Assembly: GCA_025738555.1 (NCBI GenBank)
Contig: JAOVFP010000002.1
Coordinates: 2,480,001-2,544,000 of the forward strand
Direction: 5' to 3'
DNA: 64,000 nt
From: Cyathus striatus
Taxonomy: Eukaryota > Basidiomycota > Agaricomycetes > Agaricales > Nidulariaceae
In this document: piece after piece, positions 1-11,576 of the stretch
Position numbering within the stretch: the stretch's first letter is position 1
Layout of the letters: each line of letters opens with the position of its first letter
Made by a program: the position numbers and the translations under genes
Notes under the pieces: model-generated
What the model saw: the letters and a program-made list of their open reading frames with translations, nothing else
The model's database searches: none
What the model was told of the DNA's origin: nothing

Positions 1-580
1 TGTCAAAATATTGTTTGAACTCATTCCTGGGATACTAGGCCTCAAAATACAAAAAGAATTATAGCGATAGCCATAGATTTGAGGTGAGGAGAGGTCAATC
101 AGTTGGGTTTGTCACGTTGGGTGGGGTGTCACGTTTGGTGGTTGATGACTGTAAGTTTATATCTACATAAACATCACATGACCTTTATAAACAGTGGAAT
201 TTGAAATTGATCTTCAACTCAACTTGAAGTTAAACTTGACTTGAACGAGTTTGAACCTGAACTTGCTGAGTTTCGAGTCATGATGCATGATATAGATACT
301 TCAGAGGCACTACCGATGCGGACAATATCATGAGCCCTCTTAGCACACGATAACTTCAAATGTTGTCTCTCTTCATCTCGTCTGCAAGTCGCGAAGCTTT
401 TTGCGCGCTAATGCCAATTTTGCTTGCGACTTGACGATCCCCTCGATACGCTAATCCGATGTTGAAATCGGAAAACATGGCCGGGGTTGATATGGATACG
501 CATTCCGCCAATGACCGTGACGATGGGAAGTCAACGGTCTGTACGTTTGTTGCCCACCCCCTGTCGACCTGATTTTTTCC
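1..580. other. Intergenic sequence, no gene seen
   Basis: No convincing reading frame was found here. Bases 195-280 are rich in the heptamer ACTTGAA and its complement TTCAAGT, giving a loose set of short inverted and direct copies. The last 200 bases probably include the 5' part of the downstream membrane-protein gene, whose signal peptide could not be placed. Confidence 0.5.
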
Positions 581-1863
581 ATGAAAGTAATATTCGTCGA
601 TGAAGCCAGCTCGACGGCTATAACCTACAAAAATCCCCAAGCATGTTACAATATCAACTCCTTGATAGCAAATCTGGAAACATTCAAATATTGTCTCCGG
701 CAGAACAACATTGATCCTGTGGTAACGCTCCAGTTTGTTGGTGAGCCGACTTTCTGTCCTACGCTTATGTCGAAAGCTAAATATCGCACAGGCGTGGGCG
801 CAGACTACAGCTCACCACTACTACCCGCCGCCAACTCGTCCGCCATGGTGATTTCCCTGGATGGCGGTACACCAGAACCTGTTCAAGTCTTTCCTCAAAC
901 ATCTGCAAGTCTACCTCCGAACGCGAAATGGTCAAAATCTGAGTTGGCCAATAATACACATACGTTGCAAACATCGTTAGGTAGCGAGGGACTTGGTGAT
1001 CTTGAGGCAGTTTGCGTTGATGTATTCAGGTGTGCATATTCCAAAATATAGGTTACCATATGCCTGACACTCGTGGCATGAAAGATACACCGCGCTCGTG
1101 TCTGGCGATAATTACACGCCATCGTCTGTACCAATGAGCACAAGGCCAGACACGTCATCGTCGACATCAAGCCCGTCGGCTGCGACTTCCCAATCCTCCA
1201 ATCCGACAACCGAGCAGGATGCTCCATCAAAGAATGTGCTTACCATCGTGCTCAGTACTACTATTGTGCTGGGTTTCCTAGCATTGGTTTTGATCGCTGT
1301 CGGAATCTTCTTTAAGCACAGACGATCGAGAAGGCGAGCAGCATCGGATCATTCTTCCCTCTTGCTCCAGGTTCTACCCCGACGACGATTCAACAAACTT
1401 CCGCGCCACATGGCCGTCTTGTAGCACGACCATACAACTACGACGGAGAGAAGAATCCAGCTACATTGGCTGATCTTACGTTATCACGTACCACCGGACT
1501 CCCTGGGTCTGTACAGCCACTTGTACAGCCACTTGTAAGCACATTGTCAGAACCGTTATTTCCCAACCAGAGTGCGAGTGAGAATTCGCCCGTTACACCT
1601 TACACCCTTGCCTCCCCTACTGTTAGCAGCTCGTCGAACACCGCTTCTCCTTTGACGCTTGCTGCTGTCTCGAAATTCTCGCGACATACAGAAGAATCTC
1701 CGGTTTTGCCTGGTGCTCCCCCTGTGTCTCCTAATACAGTGATGAGCACATTGTCTCCGCTTACTTCGGCTAGGGCTGTCAGTGAGGTTGATGAAATAGC
1801 GGAGCCACCTCCTCGGTATAGTTTACTGGCGAGGGAGGCGACGTCCGCACTTGATCCCTGCTG
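581..1863 (+). CDS. Single-pass membrane protein with Ser/Thr-rich stalk (5' end uncertain, apparent frameshift)
   Basis: This belongs to a common basidiomycete architecture: an extracellular beta-rich region, a Ser/Thr stalk, one membrane helix and a basic then Pro-rich cytoplasmic tail. The extracellular part contains VISLDGG and NNTHTLQ, phrases typical of the family. Two introns fit well: an in-frame 51-base intron starting GTGAGCC near 741, and one from about 1030 to 1081 that restores RYTALVSGDN. The stalk is followed by a hydrophobic helix (VLSTTIVLGFLALVLIAVGI, about 1247-1306) and then KHRRSRR. After that the frame breaks. The continuation (GSFFPLAPGS ... EPPPRYSLL, ending at 1863) lies in another frame with no plausible intron near 1340-1352. 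The start is unsure because no signal peptide is visible at the ATG at 581; an upstream exon is likely. Ligand and function are unknown. Confidence 0.6.
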
Positions 1864-2141
1864 AACGGTGCATCATACGCCTCTCGATTGTTCCTCGATG
1901 TTCTTCTAGTATATTTAGCCGTCAGTACTTTCTATCCGTCCTTTCTAAGAGATCTCCATATGCATATGTTTGGGTTCGTTTTAGGTCACGAGCACTTTCT
2001 CAAAACTCAATGTCAACAGACGGTTTCAATGAGTAACATTCGCATGGCAATTTTGCTCAAAGAGCATAATTTTGGTTCCCGGGTTCCAGAGGGAATAATA
2101 ATATTAGTGTATTACTTCTCATAATGCTACCATAAAGACTA

Positions 2142-2839
2142 TCAAATGACAAGCGAAGACGGCCGCGAGTTTCCCACTATTCTCGAGAAAAATACCATGC
2201 TCTCCCCATACGAAGGCGGACAATCTTCCTCTTCCTCGTACTCAACCCTAGGAATCTCCGGTCGGAACGTGTCTTCCTGCTCCATGAACTCCACCATAAG
2301 ACCCTTCATCCATATTTCGAGGTCGGCAGATGATATTGAGTGAGAGTGGAACTCCTGTGAGTGGGAGATGTTATTAGAACACGGAGGTGATATAATGTCA
2401 AGGGAAAGGACTTACCACCATCTGTCTATCCACCTCGCAAAGGTACGCTTGAAAGCGATTTAATTCCGCTCGGTCTTTTTCGGTCAAGATACCGGCGTAT
2501 TTGTCAAAATGCTCTTCCCTGACATATCGCATCAACTCTCCATTTGTGCCAAAAATTTAACAAACATAAGGGGACATACCACATCGAGTAAGCTGTATAA
2601 ACAAGGCCTCTGAAAGAGTATTTGCTGAACATGGTACGGATAACGGGTGACCGGTCCGCACGTGTGCAAACGTTGTCAATTAGTGCTTTGAGGGCTGTGG
2701 CTTCGGGTGTGCGAGGGCGGAGAAGGACAGGTGTTTGGAGATAAGAGGACGTAGGTGGTACAGGGAAGGTGTGAAGGAGCTGAATAGATTTGAACATTGT
2801 GAAGGGGTTTAAGAAATTATAAAAATTGTAGCTAAACAT
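2142..2839 (-). CDS. Hypothetical protein with C-terminal PPSY motif
   Basis: Three exons fit on the minus strand: 2839-2580, 2518-2416 and 2354-2142. Both introns have consensus donors (GTATGT, GTAAGT) and CAG acceptors, and the phases agree. The ATG at 2797 is an alternative start. The middle exon reads EEHFDKYAGILTEKDRAELN and the C-terminal part is acidic, containing DCPPSYGES, a possible WW-domain ligand. There is no membrane helix or enzymatic motif that I recognise. Length is about 190 residues. The PPSYGE piece resembles the PPPPYSES of the gene at 10.5 kb, but nothing else links the two. Splice evidence is good; function is unknown. Confidence 0.6.
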
Positions 2840-4813
2840 GTAGAAAGGAAAGTTAGCTTCCCGTCTGAAGGATTAAGTGAGGAGTACCTTCGATTAACAG
2901 AAATGGAATAATAATTACACTATGGACAGAGAAAAGGAAGAGTGGAGTTTAGTTTAGTACGCGTGCTGAAAAGAATACTCTCTGTCCACAGACTCTGAGA
3001 CGATTAGTAGTAAACCTGAGAGAACCCTGAAAAACAGTCTGTGGAGATATAATATACCCTGACGTACCTCGTGGTATAGGTGTGGCTTTCACATGCCCTG
3101 GTACAGAATGACTGAGTCATAGGGCATAGAGGTAAATGACATTTCATTTGTTGTGTCGATCGTCATGAAGGAGGCTGTGGATACACTATTATACTTTAGA
3201 ATGTCGGTGAATGCATATTCATGTCTTTAACGGTGAAAATCTGATGAAATGGAGGCTATATCACAACACTGATTTGGCACGAAGGGGAAATAAAAAATAA
3301 AATGGTAAACACAGCGTGCGTGCTCCACGCCACATGCGTGAAGTCGAAGGAGACTGCCAGTCTTTAAGCGCTCTATGAGCGCTTATATTGACGTACAAGC
3401 ATTAACACTGCTGGTGTATCCAAAAAATGAATAGAGGCTGTGAATAGCCTACCTTAATTGGTTTTCCTAATGGACCAAGTGACAGTAAAGCATAAAGAAA
3501 CATTGTCGTGATTTGCATTAGAAACGGGATGGAAAGACATAAAAACAAGCTATCATTAAAATGAAATGATATAGACCGTATTGTCACTGCAAGTCACTAT
3601 GCAAGAAGCCTCATTGTACCCATGCGGCGGACATAAAACCTCCACACCAATGACTCATCTGACGAGTAACTAAGTACTAATAATTGCGTATACGCTCAAG
3701 AAGTGTTTGATTTAGACGCTCCATGATACATACCATTTTGGGAAGGGGGAAATATTGCTATGGCGTAAAGTGCGATTCCATTCATCATCAAAAATTGCAG
3801 CACTTGAGGTTCGAACTTACTCGACACGCGGCCTTAAAAATTCCAGTCAGTCTGAATTTGGTATGATTTTTTTTGTGGAAATTACCAAAAGCGAGCTCCA
3901 GACTTGTATTTCAAGAATTTAGAAGTAGGTTGAAGCGTGGTGTTTATTAGTGAGGTGCTGCTATTAGGGTGATGCTGAGGTTCTTTCTTATCAAGCTCTG
4001 GGAATATAGCGTCCAATCGTCCTTGGTAACCAATAAGGATACTACTTCACTGATTCAAGACTCTGTTAAATAAAATGTTCTTCACATGAGGCATGGGATA
4101 TGGAATATCTTCCTACGTACTCAAAAAACGAAAGCTCCCTTTTAAGACCGAGAATGCTGTTCACGAAATTCCATGCTTTACAACCTATCTACCGTCCATT
4201 CTTCCACTGGGAAACGTTTTCGTCTTCTTCCATTATCACCATAGTGGTTATGCATTTCCTATCTTGATGCGCTAGTCTACAAAGTACTTTAGTTAACCCT
4301 CGCCACTTTCTGAATCAGAGGATCATTTGAACACAGGTCGATTGGATTTCGGAATGTGTATGTAAATTACTGCGCCCTGGCGCCGATCTGGCCATGAAAC
4401 AACTACGAACTGTATTAACTTTGAGACATTGCGGCGCAGTTACATGCTCCTCAGAATATCGGTACACGGAGTTGCTACTTGCGTATAACTTTAAGCTTAA
4501 TAATAACGGAGGAAAAATAAAATTAGAGAGCAAGGGTGCGCATCTGTGGCGTGAATTGTCGAATAGCATGAGCGGTTGCTAAAGGTGAATCCTAAAGTGA
4601 AGAAACAGTGAATAACTTGTTATAACGGTCTTATTCAACGGACCAGATGGAGGTAGAAACACAAGGACACTGAGTCACGATAAGCATTGAGAAAGCTAAA
4701 CTAAAAACAAGACAAGCACCGTATACTAATAAGGGATTAAACCGATCATCACAGGACAAAACAAACTCGAGAAAAAACATAGCACCCATAAGGACCTACA
4801 TCATTCCCGCTAA
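2840..4813. other. Intergenic AT-rich sequence, no gene seen
   Basis: About 2 kb with only short frames that lack good splice partners or recognisable motifs. A minus-strand GTACTCC donor near 2890 could belong to an untranslated leader of the preceding gene. Nothing else can be supported. Confidence 0.45.
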
Positions 4814-5397
4814 TCACTGACGCTTCGGGGGAGTGAAGTCCTTCACCAACGGAGGCATCTCTCCATTATATGCATTATTATTGACATGTACATCATCTCC
4901 GTAGTTCTCCCTCCATCCCAGTGGATCATTCATATCTTCGCGGTTATAATAAACGGACGTCGTGGCGTAGTCTATTTGATCGTATGTACGTCCGATATAT
5001 GGGATGCGCTTTAGGTCTGAGGGATCGTTGTAGAATGCGCCTGGTTCTGGCTCGGAGAAAGGTGTGAAATTTGAGGGAGTTCCGAGAGGAAGGTTAGATG
5101 GATCTGTTGGCTCAAGAGGTGGTAGATCATGGGGACTAAAGGAAATTCGATGAGTTAATGGTATTATTGATAATAAAAAGAAGCTTACGATGGATAATTG
5201 ATATTTGGTCCATAAAGCGATGATGTAGAAGCTGGAGCTTCGGTATGAATTCGCTGGCGCTTCTCTGCATGCTTTAAGTTGGTCGCAGCTGAGCTAGCAG
5301 TGGGGCGTGAACTGCTTTTCACATTGGATGACGATGACGCAGTTGACGTCGACGAGGAGTCTTTCCGCGGTTGAGATGGAATTTGCGAGTTGTTCAT
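4814..5397 (-). CDS. Hypothetical Ser-rich protein, about 176 residues
   Basis: Two exons, 5397-5189 and 5135-4814, are separated by a 53-base GTAAGC...TTTAG intron in phase 2. The protein begins MNNSQIPSQPRKDSSSTSTA, stays Ser/Thr-rich for about 55 residues, then turns Pro- and Asp-rich (PHDLPPLEPTDPSNLPLGTP) with aromatic clusters such as RIPYIGRTYDQIDY, and ends FTPPKRQ. The low-complexity start followed by a more conserved-looking C-terminal half suggests a real gene rather than a chance frame. I do not recognise the family. It lies 138 bases downstream of another minus-strand gene, so a fused model cannot be ruled out. Confidence 0.55.
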
Positions 5398-5535
5398 TAT
5401 AGGCGATATTTTATAACTTGAACAGTGCGACTAATAAACACTGAAGGACAATGGGGTTTGGACAACTGGGATATGGAATTCTGTTAAAGTGGCGAGCTGA
5501 GGAGATTTTAAAAAGGGCTTGTCCCTTTATATTTC

Positions 5536-6172
5536 TCACAATGCTGTTTGAAACGCCGGATGGGGGATCGATGGTGACTTTTTTTTTTCGACCTCGAGGA
5601 TAACCTGCCAGGTGATTAGAGTGAAATCGGACTTCGGAACAGCACGAGCTGCGCGGAGAATGCCATGTGGTTTAGTAGGGTCCCACAGAGGTATATATGG
5701 ATCTACAACGCAGTGATGTAGTTGCTGTTTTGTGATTTTGCGGTGTGGCGATCGACTCGACGTTCCATTCGGTGCATATGGGGATGGGCTGACTTGGTAA
5801 ATGTAGCTCTCCGTGTAGTCAATCGGAAGTCGATCGTGGGATTTTATTTTTAAGTGAAGTAGGCGGTAAAGATGTAAAAATGCTGCATTGTTGCATGCAC
5901 AGCATCGTTCAACAACGCGTTGTGCCTTGTTCAATTGGACTGCGGGTTCTTCTATAGTATTTTGAAATTGCTGTAGATCATCGCTCTCGGGTTGCTCTTG
6001 ATGCGTTAATGCAGCGTTAATGGTGATTAAATTTCGTGACAGTGCCCCTATGGCATATACTTAACTTCTTTTGCACTGCTTTTATTACTGAGCGTCTACA
6101 CTGAGTTCAAGTTAGCAACAGAGTAGCTACAGCATTTAATAATTGCTGCACGGTTCTATTGACATCCTTCAT
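5536..6172 (-). CDS. Hypothetical protein (5' exon uncertain)
   Basis: A minus-strand frame open from about 6053 to the stop at 5536 encodes a protein with an acidic Gln-rich stretch (HQEQPESDDLQQFQNTIEEP), then QRVVERCCACNNAAFLHLYR and a Pro-rich C-terminal half containing DPYIPLWDPTKPHG. The frame has no ATG of its own at the upstream end and is closed by TAA at about 6060. A nearby upstream segment starting with ATG at about 6171 reads MKDVNRTVQQLLNAVATLLL and could be the first exon, but I could not find a donor and acceptor pair with matching phase. A small coiled-coil subunit of a complex is possible, but this is a guess. The gene is divergent from the BRCT gene. Confidence 0.45.
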
Positions 6173-6424
6173 TAGAGCCGTACCTCACCTCGACGTGACA
6201 CGAATCTCAGAAGCTGCACAAGGAATGTCCATTTGTTGAATCGCTGTTGAATTTAGTCGCCGAGTTCGTCGGGACTCGGCACAATGTCGGCTTGACGTCG
6301 GGACTCAAGTCACATGATATTCACGTGTACGCCTGCCCTAAGTCTGTGACAAGTCGTGCCTGCGTGACAACGCGTCTAGTTCGTTGATTTGGTTTACATC
6401 GACTCGCACAAAAACATTATCGCA

Positions 6425-9400
6425 ATGAGACGGCGCGGAAATAAGTCCAACAAGGTACCCAACATTTCTACTACTGCTTGAAAACATTAACTTTCTCCAG
6501 GTTCCTAATGTAAAACTACGGCCTGCCCAGGAAGGCTCAATGCGTAGAGAGAGTCCAGTGGGGTCATGTTGGGTCGAAGACACGCAGGCAGCCAGCGACG
6601 ACACGTCTATTCTTGATACCTGTCCGCGTCCTTTCAAGGGTGTAATAGTTTGTGCGACGGGGGTGACTGATAAAGTGCGTGTTTTATTGTGTATTCGTAA
6701 GTGTTTGTGCTGATTGTGCATCTAGCCTACGTTGTTCAAGCAGGCTCTGGAGCTTGGTGCGCTTGCCGTGAGCGCGTTTACGGACAAGGTGACGCACCTG
6801 ATTGCTATGGATCATGGAGGAGCAAAGTATACTGTGTGTATTTTGTACTTTGTGGGGTTTATGTGGGCTTTCTGACGTGCTCGGTGGCATAGTGTGCGCT
6901 GGAGAGGAAGATACCTATCATGAAGCCTTCTTGGATTACAGAGTCTTATCAAGTGTGGTTACGAGGAGATGATGTGGACTATGAAGCTGTACGCTCCTTA
7001 CTACATCTCCCCGACCTCACTCACAACATAGCATAGAGCATCAAAACCCACCGACTACCTATCTTCTCCGGGGTCATTCTCTGTCCATCAGGGATACCAG
7101 ATATCACACGACGCACGCAGATCCACAAGCTCATAACGCAGCACGAGGGGCAATACCTCAAGAACCTCGAGAGACCGATAAAAGTCACACATTTACTGTG
7201 CTCTGGAGACGAAGTGACCGAGAAGATGCGATATGCGGAGAAGTTTAATGAACGAGGGGAAGCGAAGATCTATCTCGTGTGGGAGGAATGGTTTTGGGAT
7301 TCGTTAGATTTTGGGGGGCGGTTTGAGGAGGGACGGTATGCTGTCTCCAGACCAAGACCTGAGCGGAAAATTCTCGGTATGTGTGCTGTTTCTGTTTACT
7401 ACATGTACATATGCATTATACTGATCATATATACCTAGCTTCGCAGCTGCCTTCATCATCCATCCTAGCTTCGGACTCGACGAACCCCAGTCAAGCCTCT
7501 TTTGTCCCCGCTCCTCCTAAACCCCAAACCACCACCAACAACAACGAAGACGACTCGCTTCTGGACGAAGAAATGGCAAGCGTGAACGTCGTTCCTGCCG
7601 TTACACTGAAAGTGTGGACTAGCCTCCTTGGACGTAGGGGGTACGAAATCGCCGATGGGCAGGTGGTGCTCAGTCCTACCAAGGAGACAGGGAAGAAATT
7701 TGTTGAGCAAGAACGTCCTGCTTCGCCTACAGCAGCGCAGGGCAGGAGGAAAGGGAAGGGGAAAGACAGTGGTGTGATTTCAGCATTTAGGAGGGCCAAC
7801 TCGTTCGCTCCTGCAACTACGGATGCTGCAAAGGCAAAGAGCAACTTACCTTTCCGAAGGACCGCAGCGACTGCTTCGTTGTTCGCCGCTGCGGCTGGAG
7901 ATGTTCCCTTCCCAGAGAAGATCGGGGAAGGTTCGAATACAGCTACGACTGGATTTGGCGCTGAGGAAGAACATCCTAAGAAGATTTTTGGGGGGCTGCG
8001 GTTCCGTGCGTTCGGAGAAGCGAAGTCGGCCAGTGTGCGGGGTGCGATTGAGCAGTGTGGCGGGAGGTGGGAGATGGATGATGATGATGAGGAACATGTG
8101 GATTTTGTTATTGTTAGACTTGTTAGGTTTGTTTTTTTTCTTGCTTTTTCTTATGCTTGGTTGCTGAGGTTTTTGGCGTATAGTGGCAGCAAGCTGTACC
8201 GTGTTGAACTTGATCCTTCGTTAAAGCCAAAGTATCGTACTGAATGCTGGCTTGAGAGATGTATCTTTGAAGATCGGATATGTCCACCTGAGGATCATAT
8301 ATCATTTGTCCCCCTAGGGATTGAAATGCCCGTTCGCGGTGCTGAACGGGTTGTAATGAGTATTTCTGGGTTTGGAGAGAGTGAGGCGGTGGGCATCAAG
8401 AGGTTGATAAGGGGGCTTGGTATGGTTTCTGTTTTGCATTTTGGGGAGTTAAGTTAACTCGATGTTTTAGGGATTACACTGGCGGGATCTTTTTCTCGAA
8501 AGTCTACGCATCTGCTTTGTCAGTGTGGTGTGGGGCTCAAGTTTGAGAAGGCGAAGGAGTGGGGTATTCCGGTTATCAGTGTCGAATGGCTCGCGGAGAT
8601 GACGAGGAGTGGCATTATACCGGGTGTGGCGGGGCATGAAGTTGGACCTGGTGGTGTGCCTGTGGATAACAGCGTGGGAAAAGAAAAGGGGAAGAACAAG
8701 GAGGTGGATTATAAGGGTAAAGGGAAGGCGAAAGCTGTCGATCATGATGCTGCCATGGATGTGGATGTAGATGTAGATGTGGCGGGGAGGATTATTGATA
8801 TTACTAACAGTGAGTGTATGCCACTTTTTATTTTATTTCTTCTGCGTATTCTAACATCTATATTATAGCATCTGATTCGCAACCGGAAGCCGCGCCGTCG
8901 AGAAAACGACCAACGTTGGCATTGGAACGCCAGCCTACAACCATCTTACCTGATGTGAGGCCACCAAGAGAAGGATTACACGGGTCAAGTACATTCTCTT
9001 TCGGCCAACCTAACGAGTCGCTACTCCCCGCTGGATCTTCTATATACTATGATCATCCGTCGTCAGTGCGCACACCGGAGTTCAGTCCTGTGATTCAATA
9101 CGGGTCGCGACACCCTTCTGCGGCGCCCTCGGCGCAGCCGAGTGTCGCGAATATGAATGTGCTGTCTAGGAAACCTACGTTGCAGGAGGTTGGATCGTCT
9201 AGATCGCCTTCGCCAGTGAAAAGGCAAGGGACGAGGCTGTCACTATCACCTGTGAAGATCGATACGGAGGCTACGAGGGCGCTGCAGGAGAGTATCACAT
9301 CCCTGCTTGGGAAGAGGCAGATTGATGGTGAGGGTGAAGGGAGTAAGGAAGGTGGGCGGGAGAAGGGGAAGAGAGCGAGATCTTCTAGGTCTAGAGTAAG

Positions 9401-9745
9401 TTCCCTACATCTTTTCTGGTTTGAAGAGCATGTGCTGATTCGTTGTTTGCGCAGGTTCAGTCTCGACAGACGTCTGAGATATCGGTCTCGGATATTTCCT
9501 CGGTCCCGGCACCTCCTCCTTTGGAGAGGACGTCATCCATTAATCCATTCGATACGAGTTTTGACGAGAGTGGATCGAAGGAAAGGAGTGTAAGGGTTAT
9601 GTATGAAGATCCGGCGCAGGCTAATGAGAGGCAGCGCTTAATGGATCTTCTGAAGGACCGGGCGTCTGTGAGTGTGAATGGTAAAGAGAAAGAGAAGGAA
9701 AAGAAGGGTACGAGGAGGAGTTCACGGTTGAGTGGTAGTGTATAG
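6425..9745 (+). CDS. DPB11: BRCT-repeat replication/checkpoint scaffold, Dpb11/Rad4/TopBP1 family
   Basis: Ten exons keep phase throughout: 6425-6454, 6501-6674, 6726-6833, 6893-6988, 7037-7376, 7439-8126, 8184-8419, 8471-8809, 8869-9395 and 9455-9745, giving about 942 residues. The first BRCT repeat (about residues 54-135) contains PFKGVIVCATGV, VTHLIAMDHGGAKY and IPIMKPSWITESY. A second follows with LPIFSGVILCPSG and IYLVWEEWFWDSL. Two more lie around residues 300-520, including STHLLCQCGVGLKFEKAKEW and GIPVISVEWLAEM. The C-terminal third is disordered, Ser-rich and basic with short acidic runs. Family members bind phosphorylated replication-initiation factors and help activate the checkpoint kinase in the nucleus. 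The paired BRCT layout and length fit well. No regulatory element is clear. Confidence 0.88.
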
Positions 9746-10536
9746 ATTTCTTTTTTTTTTTGATTCTTTAGCTGGGTCTGCTGGATTTCTGGAAAATCTA
9801 ATTTAACTGTATTATTCCAATTGTAGTGATGATACCCCGATGGTCATGGAGTTATGATTACAAAATGTAACGTCGTGCTTGTAAGCTTTTGTGCATGACT
9901 GAGGCTGTAACCCTGTATTATTTGGATACCGTGCATTGTTGAAACAATACGACGTCCTGTTGTCTTTTAGCACCACCGAGTAAGGCCAGTGTGGGGGCTC
10001 TTGTAATGTAGTAATGCACCGCCCAATTTGTGCGGCGCATCACTTAGCACTATGACATAGTATTTATGAATGTGTATGTACATGTATTGTAGAAAGCTGT
10101 GACTAAAAATATCTCAGCAGCACTAGGCACTTTTGCACAGCAACGGGCCGAGCGAATGATATCGATAATGATTTGTCTACTAAGGTCGAATTTACAGACC
10201 ACGAATTAACTTGGACGTTGAGGCATAGGGTTGCGCATGGTTAGCATGTTTATTGTGATAGAAGCTGCAAAGCATATCTTTTCCCTGAGTTGGATTCCTA
10301 TGCATACTCGTACTCTCACATGCTACCTCACACGTAGTTGGTAAATTTTGTCCTTACATAGCTATGTACAAGCTGTGAGAATACATTGTCTAAATTTAGA
10401 TCTTAAATCTTCGATTCGTTAGAGCGCCCTTTCTGCGTATTTAATCGGGAGCATCTACAAGTAACACTGCGTCTATCCTTTATTATCACCCACCTTTATT
10501 ACACACGCTTCAATTCTTCCCCATACAACTATTCAT
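9746..10536. other. Intergenic sequence
   Basis: About 790 bases between two plus-strand genes. It should hold the 3' end of the BRCT gene (T-run at 9750-9760) and the promoter of the next gene. No other feature is recognisable. Confidence 0.5.
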
Positions 10537-11114
10537 ATGTCTCCCTGGAACTGGCATCATTCCGATAAATCCCATAGTAGTACGCGCGACGATGACTCAG
10601 AATTACCGTCTGTCGCATTGGGTGGGATGATAGCTGAATTCAAAGCGGAAATGCAAAGACAAAAAATGCAAAGCCTTCAAGAAAGGCGTGAAAATGATCG
10701 TTCCAGTAAGGCAGGATTGCTACTAAAATAGAAGACCTAATCCCAATTTTTTGAGTAGACAACCGTTTGCAAGTCGAAGAAGAAATTTCCAGACCTTACT
10801 CGAGGATGTCCGAACCACCACCTCCCTACAGTGAAAGTAACACATTAGAAGTCCCCATGGTTCCACCCAGACCATCTAGTGCACAGGGATATTCTGCTCT
10901 ATTTACACAGAGAAATGATGGAGCGTGGCCCACGACAGATGGCGGACTTCCTGTCGAGCATATTTCAAGATGTCCAAATAAAAGAACGCCAGCTCCTTTC
11001 TGCTCTTTCTGTCGAGCTATGATAGATCAAGGGATGACATCTATACCAACACATCAAAGTACGCCGAGAGATATATACGATTTCAATTCGAGAGTAGACA
11101 AGAAGGATTTCTAG
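10537..11114 (+). CDS. Hypothetical protein with PPPPY motif and Cys pairs
   Basis: Two exons, 10537-10705 and 10759-11114, are joined by a GTAAGG...GTAG intron in phase 1, giving about 174 residues. The N-terminal part starts MSPWNWHHSDKS and contains a charged, probably helical stretch (AEFKAEMQRQKMQSLQERRE). The second exon carries SEPPPPYSES, a good candidate WW-domain ligand. Near the C-terminus are a Cys and a CxxC pair (RCPNKRTPAPFCSFCRAM), which could bind a metal. There is no signal peptide or membrane helix. An adaptor role is possible but is only inference from the motifs. A TATA box is not obvious. Confidence 0.65.
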
Positions 11115-11576
11115 TGATTAATCTAGCATTCACTGGTAGTAGCAGCACTTACGTAGATTGTCAGTGATTAACCCGTATCCAATCCACACGTTGTACAATT
11201 AGCTTCAAGTATTAGTGTAATGACAGGTTGATCGCTTACTGCAGCTTCGAATATGTTAGAAATCTAAAAGGGAGCACTTCCGACTGGCCATATTTAAGTC
11301 TTTTAGCTTTTAAGTGTGGCGCAACTATGACTCCAAGGCTCAAGCAAGATACCATCGAAATTCGAACGATGAGTCGTCGCTTATTTGGGCACTTATTACA
11401 CATTCGCTTGCATTTGTTTATTATCATACCTGTAAAGAAACAATGCAATACATCGGATCTTAACCACACGCCCCAACATCCTTTCTTTCCATCAACTCAT
11501 TGCAACGCTGCTATTGCTAAAGTCTGGGCCTCTTCTCATATATCTTGCCATTTCAATTTTTTTAAATACGAAGAAA
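11115..11576. other. Intergenic; probable lipase promoter and possible missing first exon
   Basis: The motif ATATTTAAG at about 11289 could be a TATA element. A frame in phase with the lipase runs through this stretch (for example MSRRLFGHLLHIRLHLFIII near 11370), but it does not look like a clean signal peptide. The true 5' end of the lipase may lie here. Confidence 0.35.

Noticed and set aside
356..640. Minus-strand frame of 94 codons over the start of the window
   Set aside because: It overlaps the 5' end of the plus-strand membrane-protein gene, has no motif, and no splice partner.
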